DNA from: Pisaster brevispinus
Lineage: Eukaryota; Echinodermata; Asteroidea; Forcipulatida; Asteriidae
Length of the DNA: 64,000 bases
Direction of reading: 5' to 3'
Assembly (NCBI GenBank): GCA_023634235.1
Contig: JAMKCF010000008.1
Coordinates: 5,701,676-5,765,675 of the forward strand
The notes beneath the pieces were generated by a model that was given only the letters and a program-made list of their open reading frames with translations, was not told the DNA's origin and ran no database searches. Below, one piece after another: positions 57,650-64,000 of the stretch. The number at the start of each line of letters is the position of its first letter. Position 1 is the stretch's first letter. Position numbers and translations under genes: made by a program.

Positions 57650-58305
57650 TTTGATAAAAATGCTACACCTTAAGGCTTTACCCCTTGTGATTTTAACCAC
57701 TTTAAGCCCATTTTTTCCAAAAAAGCAAGGCTTACCCCTTGTGATTTTCTCCGTTTTAGTCCAATTTGTAGAAAAATTCAAGGCTTACCCCTTGTGACAA
57801 AATTTTGACAAAGTTTTCACAAAAACAAGGTTTAACAAGGCCCAATTTCGACAAAAATGAAAGACTTAACCCTTGTGATTTTATCCAATTTCAGCCCGAT
57901 TTTGAAAAAAATGCAAGGCTTAGCCTTGTGATTTTATCTTCTTTTTTTTAAAGCTTACTCCTGATTTTATCAAATTTGTTTGCCAACTTTTGACAAAATG
58001 CAAGGTTTACAGCCCTCATGACTTCATTTGATTTTAGTCCACTTTTGACAGAAAGGCACGGCTTACCCCCTTGTGATTTTATCCAATTTCAACAAATTTT
58101 TGACAAAATTGTAAGGCTTACCCCTTGTGATTTCATTCAATTTTAGCTCCATTTCAACAACAAATGCCCTTGTTATTTATCCCATTTCAGCCCATTTTGA
58201 CAAAACAGCTAAGTTAGCCCCAAGTGTTTTTATCAAATTTTAGCAAAATTTTGACAAAAACAGCTGCAAGGCTAACCCCTTGTTATTTTATTAGATTTTT
58301 GGTTG
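57650..58305 (+). repeat. Degenerate tandem repeat, roughly 60-bp unit
   Basis: AAGGCTTACCCCTTGTGATTTTA with CAATTTCAGCCCATTTTGACAAAA recurs about ten times with drift and unequal spacing. Confidence 0.8.
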
Positions 58306-58536
58306 TAAAAAGTTAGTTAAAATTTTAGATACATATAGCTTTTTTCCTTTAGTCAATCATGCAATAAACTTGAACCAAGGATCTACTTGGGTGTTATTTA
58401 ATTAATACTTCACTGGATTTCATTGTAAAAGGAATGGATATGTACATTGTCTTAACATTTCAAGACGACTTCACTTTTATCACAATGTACGACATTACTA
58501 ACAGATACAAGTTGGAGGCCCATCTTCCCCCAATGC

Positions 58537-58983
58537 TTGACAAGGTATTTGATGAGTCCAAACACATCAGGTGCAACATGGTCCACATTATGTTATCAAT
58601 GTAAGTTTGATCGGTGGGGGGGGGGGGGGGGGGGGGTCATGTACTGTTTGGTTCAAGTTCTTCCTGAAGCCCTTGATTCGATGACAGATGATCGTCCCTT
58701 GAGCATATTCTGGACTGCAACACTTCCATCATGTAGTCTTAACTTCCTCAGTCCTCATTGGAATAAGCAAGGCATGGGGGGAGGGGGTTCATCCTGGACC
58801 CTAAAGCACTGTTTAATTCTCAGTTCTTCCATGAAAATACGGAATCTATCTCCTGAAGACGAGCAGAGTACATGTAAACTGTTCGCAACGTCCAGACCAC
58901 ATCTTTTCAGAGCCAACACTCCTCCACAAGTGATTTTACACATGATTGTACCCGCAAGTTCACTATTTATAGTTATTTCTTGA
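58537..58983. other. Open frames without recognised product
   Basis: A 148-codon plus frame and a 62-codon minus frame overlap here. The plus frame runs through a 22-base G run (58,616-58,637) and has no family resemblance, so neither is called as a gene. Confidence 0.3.
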
Positions 58984-59159
58984 ATCTATCTTCCTTTAAT
59001 GGGAGTTATGAGTCATTTCTAGATCATTTTACTCCTTCTTAAGCTCTCAAGTTGATGTTCCATCACCTCATGAGGTAAGACAATGTTCATGTAGCCTTAT
59101 CAGTCCTGGCATGAGATCTCCAAGTCATGGAAGGGAGTTTGCGTTAATCATGAGGAATT

Positions 59160-59232
59160 CATACTCCTTCCTTGAAGTTCTTGACTTGATGTTTCCTCAG
59201 CTCATCATCTTGCTTTCTGTTTTCGATATCTG
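59160..59232 (-). pseudogene. OSGEP: Possible terminal block of the OSGEP-like remnant
   Basis: After an acceptor (TAATTTTTACAG) on the minus strand, the frame expected from the upstream exon reads RYRKQKAR and stops. Only the first residues resemble the OSGEP end (QRYRTDEV). Very uncertain. Confidence 0.2.
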
Positions 59233-59622
59233 TAAAAATTAAACAAAAATCTTTCAGTGAAATCTTCTTTCTGTCTTGCCTAATTCACTTCACTGCAGGA
59301 GGAAAGCCTTTTCACTATTTGTCCATTTCACTCTATCCTGAACTGTCTGTTGCCAAGCAATGCCCCTCCATGTTCTTAGTTCAACAACAAAATCATGACT
59401 GAAGTCACTCTCAAAATCTGGATTGAATCAGTCTGATAATAGAAAATGATAGATCAACAAGCTAGTTTTCTACCAGTTAAGAAAACTTTTGCAACCCAGG
59501 CATGTCATGTGATCAATATTCAAATGAGTACTCTGATCTATATCAAGCTCTGTGACTAATGGATCAATCTGTTTTAGTGTCAAATAAATAGACACAGATA
59601 CAAACCCCTGATTATTCCCTAC

Positions 59623-59698
59623 CTTTCATCAGTAGCACAAACCACTGCTCCCCGCTCCTCAGCCATGTCTCTCATCTTCTGTTGTAATCTTTCATTAC
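59623..59698 (-). pseudogene. OSGEP: OSGEP-like exon
   Basis: On the minus strand, between CTTTAAAG and AG|GTAGGG, the frame reads NERLQQKMRDMAEERGAVVC and ATDER. This is the C-terminal region of OSGEP/Kae1 (GCNVRLQEMM...ERGA..FATDER), the catalytic subunit of the KEOPS complex that makes t6A on tRNA. The codon for the Cys before it is completed across the intron from 60,490-60,592. Confidence 0.65.
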
Positions 59699-59974
59699 CT
59701 TTAAAGAAAACCAAACAAAATTTGGAAGACAAAAAATGAAAGATTCTGAAGGAAAATAAAGGTATGTGGTAGAGTGAAGCAGCCAAGATTTTCATAACAC
59801 TAAAGAGAATTAGGTTGGCCCAGTGGCTTCTTTACCTGCCTTCGCACAGATATCAAAAGAAACTGGTGATTGAGTGTGTGACCAAAAGTATGACAGTGCA
59901 GGGAAAGGAAGGGTTGTTCCAATGATCCTCAAAGATCGGAAAGTGATAATGCAAACTACAAATGCACACGAGTC

Positions 59975-60377
59975 TTAAAGGTAATGTACAGGATTGGTAT
60001 AAGGGGAAAAACAAACATCATTGTTTAATTTAAGCTTACTGATTATGAAGTCCATACTAGAACCATTTTACTACAAAATAGTTCCCTCTGAAATGAAGTC
60101 ATGTTTGATAAAACTGTATCGATAAACCCCCCCCCCCCCCACAAACAACAGAACAGCTTATTTCGATTGTTACACCCAAAATTAAGGGCAATGTGTTTAG
60201 ATGCTTAAAATTGGGCATGGTTTTTCACTATTTTCTCCTGACTCGCACAATGGATTACCATTAAGCCCAAATATTCACAGGTTGGTTATTTCATGTTTAT
60301 GGTTGATCACACAAAACATGAACACTGTCTGCAACTATTTGACATCTCTACTAAATAATCCTCTATAGTATCTTTAA
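59975..60377 (+). repeat. TTAA-ended MITE, related to the 5,236 family
   Basis: TTAAAGGTAATGTACAGGAT at the left and, inverted, TTAAAGATACTATAGAGGAT at the right, TTAA at both borders. It carries a C run near 60,127-60,140 and lies in the intron between the OSGEP-like exons. Confidence 0.75.
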
Positions 60378-60489
60378 CCTAAAAAGTGAATGTGTTTATT
60401 TATTTTATTTATTTCATGCTTTCCCCTCCTCCCTAAAAGGCCCTATTTGCAACCCTGGCTTGGGCTCTAGCTGAGGCACCGTGACTTAC

Positions 60490-60592
60490 ATCCAACACTG
60501 CCTACGATAAGAACCTCTCTGGAGTTACAATGTGCCATGGCTTTCTCTCTGTGATATCAAACAGCATGGCAAATAGTGTCTCCTGAAAACAA
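60490..60592 (-). pseudogene. OSGEP: OSGEP-like exon, frame disrupted
   Basis: On the minus strand, after GTTTTCAG, one frame reads ETLFAMLFDITER, and a different frame reads AMAHCNSREVLIVGSVG up to the donor (T|GTAAGT). Together these match QETVFAML.EITERAMAHC.S.E.LIVGGVGC of OSGEP, with about two extra bases after TER. Upstream OSGEP exons and the FCIDNGAMIAQAG exon were not found in the window, so this is a remnant. Confidence 0.65.
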
Positions 60593-60642
60593 GAAATGAT
60601 TAAACGGGTGTTATTTATAATACACTTGTATTGGTTATAAAA

Positions 60643-60795
60643 CACCATGTAATCTTAAAATGACCTTTTGTGAAAGATCAGGTTGTGACCAGAAAGCACC
60701 ATGAGATCTTAAAATGACCTTTTGTGAAAGATCAGGTTGTGACCAGAAAGCACCATGTAATCTAAAAAACACCTTTGTGAAAGATCAAGTTGTGA
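60643..60795 (+). repeat. 54-bp tandem repeat, three units
   Basis: CACCATGTAATCTTAAAATG...GATCAGGTTGTGACCAG repeats from 60,643 and 60,697 (54 bases apart), with a third, more diverged unit. Confidence 0.9.
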
Positions 60796-61325
60796 CCAGG
60801 ATAGAGTTTGGGAAGTCAGCTTTGAACTTTTGTGTGCTTTGACTGCAGTTATTGTTTCTGAAATTTGTATTTGCAATTATTACAAAAAAGGTAGTAATTT
60901 TGCAGTTTAAACCGCTTGGCACTACACAGATTTCACACAGGAAGAAAGAGAAACATGCCTTGAGGAAACTGCAGAAACCTCATTTACCACTAGCCTAAAA
61001 AAAATTTTTTTTTTTAAATGCTGACCCGTGTTTTATTCATATTTTCTCACAACATCAAAAAATACTTATTATAAGAACCTTTATTGTTTTTCTTTCGTCA
61101 AGTCAGGGTTTCAGTGTGTCCCACTAAAACTAAGTTATAATCTAGAAAACTGTAGATCTGAAATACTGATTTATAAGCAAAATTATAAAGAAAGGTTTAT
61201 TTAAAGTCACATGTGAAAGTTTCAGCTTTCAGCATAAAACTGGATCACAGTATTTTCACACAAATGCGAATCCATCCACATTTATCGAAGTAGTTTTAGG
61301 GGCGTTATAATAATTATTGTTACTA

Positions 61326-61464
61326 AGGCCGTGTCCGAAACGGCGACTTCGGCTACAGCTACAGCTACTGAGCTAGATAGCGCGCGTCTGCCTATACTTC
61401 AACACTGGCAGACGCGCTGATCTAGCTGTAGCTGTAGCCGAAGTCGCCGTTTCGGACACGGCCT
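61326..61464. repeat. Near-perfect palindromic MITE, 139 bp
   Basis: AGGCCGTGTCCGAAACGGCG and continuing arms of about 41 bases are exactly repeated in inverse at the right. The GC-rich loop has GCGCGCGTCTGCC and GGCAGACGCGC, which pair again. Confidence 0.93.
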
Positions 61465-61781
61465 CAGTCTGTAGTACTACTACTATTAGTTACTATAGCT
61501 AGCCCTCAGCTCAGTACTGTGTAGGACTGGCCAATGATTAAAGGGCGATTCCTACAGAGGGCATGTGTCATTGCTCTTAAGTTATACCGGTGTACCTCAT
61601 CTATAGATTATCATTCAAAATGAATCACGTGACCTGCATAAATTTTTAGCCTAAATACTTTAACTTTTGGATTACTGACACTATTAGAGCATGGGATTGT
61701 TGTTTACCCTTCCTTATTACCTTAGTTTGCGCCTCCTCTATCTGAAAATCCTGAATCCACCCCTCATGGTTTGGTGGGTAC

Positions 61782-61909
61782 GTCGGCGCCTTGCCCACCT
61801 TGTTGGGCTGTTATGGCTTCTTTTAACATCTTCCATGGCTGTATCATAGTCACGGCGACGAGCGAGAGCCATAACAGCCCAAAAAGCACGGTGGGCTATG
61901 TCGGCGCCA
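61782..61909. repeat. Inverted-repeat element, GTCGGCGCC ends
   Basis: GTCGGCGCCTTGCCCACC and GGGCTGTTATGGCT at the left are inverted at the right (AGCCATAACAGCCC, GGTGGGC...GTCGGCGCC). The same core as at 19,095-19,210. Confidence 0.8.
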
Positions 61910-62275
61910 TTTTCGAAATATTTTTTGCGAAACATTAAACTCATAAAATGTGTTGGTATTTTGAGAAGCAACAGTATGCAAGAATATCATGTTTGAATAT
62001 ATAAACAGAAACACCTAAAGATACTTTATAATGCATTGAAATAAAGGAACAACTGTGGTATAATATGAAGACAAAATTGAAATTTACCTTGCCAACTTGT
62101 TGGCCACTCTCAAAATCTCATCGCCCTCTCGTTGACAAACCTTTGTGTGTGGACGTGTGTGCGTATGTGCGCTCGCAGATTTAAAGAGAGAACACGTAGA
62201 CTGGTCCCCGCTTTGGGCCTCGAAGTTTAACAAGATGTTCAGGCACTGATCTACACTACTAGATCAGTGTGTTCA
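61910..62275. other. Intergenic; one weak minus-strand exon candidate
   Basis: Around 62,090-62,140 the minus strand reads QREGDEILRVANKLAR up to a GTAAAT donor-like site. No family resemblance was recognised, so it is not called as a gene. Confidence 0.2.
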
Positions 62276-62370
62276 GGGCCAAATTTCATAGAGCTGGTTA
62301 ACGGCCGATTTCGTGCTTACTGTGCGATTTCCATTAGCACGAAATTTGCTTACCGTTAAGAAATTGAAGA
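62276..62370. repeat. Partial copy of the 17,000 MITE
   Basis: GGGCCAAATTTCATAGAGCTGG matches the end of that element. The right end is weak. Confidence 0.5.
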
Positions 62371-63000
62371 GGCTTTGCTTGGCTCGGTTTGGTGCCCTCT
62401 TGCGATAAACAATAAACATGAATGTTACTCTTATTTTCAAAAGCCTTCTTTTAAAAACCGAAGAGATTTGTATTCATTAATACATTTTAGCTAACCAATA
62501 TTTTAGTATTAGAGTCTTAAATTTAGAATATTCAAAATTTGGGTATTCAATGTAACTTTAATATAGTTTTAAAAAGTGTCTAAATAATTATTGATTAACG
62601 TAAAACTAATTTGAGTTGATTATTCAGCGGATTATGTGATTGCTCTTGATCATCTGTCTTGTAAATAATAAGTTATGTCATGTAAATAAATGTACATAAC
62701 ATCAATCATCAATTCAGAAGTGGTCGAAGTATTTTTGTTCGAATGTCTCTCAGTGTGTGGAAAGAAAAACTACCGAAGGTTATTTGTCCAGTTTTTGATA
62801 ACTAAAATTCCAGGATGTGACACAGAGGATAAGGCCTACTTTTATCTCTGGAGTTACTAGTGTTGCCAGACTTTGAAAAAAGAATAATTGCAGATGGGAA
62901 CAGTCCTACCAATTGCAGATGGGAACAGTACCCTGACATAGGCACAATTGGGGTGTTATACAACATATATTGACTGTTTTTGCTGGTGCTATGCTTCCTT
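62371..63000. other. AT-rich intergenic DNA, nothing recognised
   Basis: A short direct repeat, CAGATGGGAACAGT, occurs at about 62,892 and 62,918. Nothing else seen. Confidence 0.3.
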
Positions 63001-63004
63001 GTTC

Positions 63005-63245
63005 TATGTTACGACTCCCTCGGGTGATCACCAGCGGTCTATTTTCCCTTCGGTTTCGCCTCGGGAAAATAGAACGTGCCAAGCATCAATAGACCCCTTG
63101 GCCGCCATCATTGATGAAACATGCACGCGTGAAAGGCTATCATAAAATGGCTGAGAGTCGCGCGCAGCGCTTACGCACGCACTTTTCCATTGTTTGTCAT
63201 CAAAGATGGCGGCCACTGACGTCATAAGCAATCCATCAATTAGGG
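63005..63245. repeat. MITE pieces with a short hairpin
   Basis: CTATTTTCCCTTCGG pairs with its near complement at 63,060-63,074. CGACTCCCTCGGGTGATCACC also resembles the mirrored pair at 29,040 and 52,240. The part from 63,090 contains AAAGATGGCGGCC and TGACGTCAT, as in the 8,010 MITE. Confidence 0.55.
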
Positions 63246-64000
63246 CGTGGACGTCGTCGTTTTAACCATAGCACTCGAAGCTGTCAACTTGTTGGAAAAC
63301 TCTGGGACTAACCATAATGCAAAGCGAAAACAGATAGCCATAGTTTGTAACAATGTTATTTCTATCGATAAGTGTTTGTATCCTATAATTTCTTTGGTTT
63401 TCCTAGTATTGTCCTGTGCCACCCCCTTATTTATTGTAATCATGGAATCTCCGGTATTAACTTTGCACTTTTGGAATGCCCGGTATGCATCGGGTGACAA
63501 CGTAGTGGGCGCTGGCTGCTTAGCAGATTCGTGTTGTGGGAACATTTGGGGTCATTTTATTCCAGCTTCTGTTCAGTTCAGTTCGAGTTATTTTTTGGTT
63601 CTGTTCCTGTAACTTTTCGTGGTCAACTCCCGTAAGTAATTCTTGTCCTTTTCACAGTGTTAAAATGCTAATACTTTCCTTGTGTATAAATACCTTTATT
63701 TGGTAAATTCAGCCAGGAACCGTTTTCTTGATTTTCCTTGTAATTTAATTACCGTTGAGCCAACGCCCTCACTTGGTTTCCTTTATACAGCTCCCAGTTT
63801 CTGGAGTAGTCTGTCGTATGATTAATTTTACTGCTATTCATTATCTTCAGTTTCTAAGTATTATAATGCTAATTAGAATCGTTTATTAGTGTGTAATTTC
63901 TCGTTGCTTTGCACATATTTATTATTGTAATGTCTATATACAGCACCCCCAGAATGCCGCAGTAAACCGCAGATTTATTCCCATGGGTATGGCCGGAGTC
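63246..64000. other. Unassigned end of window
   Basis: A 121-codon plus frame (63,247-63,612) has a hydrophobic stretch (PIISLVFLVLSCATPLFIVI) but no domain, and begins in repeat sequence. A donor-like CCC|GTAAGT is near 63,632. No gene is called. Confidence 0.25.

Noticed and set aside
58537..58983. 148-codon open frame.
   Set aside because: It passes through a long G run, has no domain resemblance and no splice or start context.
59280..59400. Minus-strand peptide TWRGIAWQQTVQDRVKWTN, suggestive of the end of a LINE polyprotein.
   Set aside because: Too short and not supported by any reverse-transcriptase motif nearby.

Overview
This is a eukaryotic nuclear window: spliced genes with GT-AG introns, AT-rich non-coding DNA, tRNA-derived SINEs, many short inverted-repeat DNA elements and several minisatellites. 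The one intact gene encodes a protein closely resembling animal mitochondrial AGXT2. The style of the repeats (TTAA-ended elements, elements that begin with a 'caatttcatagagctgctt'-type end) suggests a marine deuterostome, probably an echinoderm such as a sea star. That placement is an inference from remembered repeat style and not a database match.

Layout. 0.3-13.9 kb: a complete 13-exon AGXT2 gene on the + strand; joining its exons gives a 512-residue protein with all PLP-binding motifs. Its introns hold most of the local SINE and MITE insertions. 14-26 kb: intergenic DNA with a truncated C-type-lectin-like exon (17.4 kb), broken pieces of a NOP9-like gene (18.6, 20.3 and 20.8 kb), a 750-bp foldback element (19.2-20.0 kb) and several SINEs.

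26.1-53.8 kb: the dominant feature of the window is a giant imperfect palindrome. Two arms of about 13 kb lie around a roughly 1.3 kb spacer, with the symmetry axis near 39.6 kb. The arms match in order and in opposite orientation at many points: exon-like blocks, a minisatellite, a transposon insertion, a tRNA-like element, and the AT-rich tract. Mirror-image spliced, apparently non-coding exons run outward from the spacer, and a second pair of exon-like blocks runs inward from the flanks. The arms have diverged by substitutions and indels. Large unshared insertions include a cluster of related fragments in the left arm (26.9-28.8 kb) and, in the right arm (47.6-51.3 kb), an insertion carrying a TTAGGG-rich tandem array that appears to have grown inside a MITE.

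53.8-64 kb: more foldback and TTAA-ended elements, including one of 1.44 kb with a row of near-perfect hairpins, a degenerate tandem repeat at 57.6-58.3 kb, and two exons of an OSGEP-like gene on the minus strand (59.6-60.6 kb) with a disrupted frame. No prokaryotic features, CRISPR arrays, rRNA genes or intact transposase genes were seen. Apart from AGXT2, nearly everything recognisable is a repeat or a broken gene.
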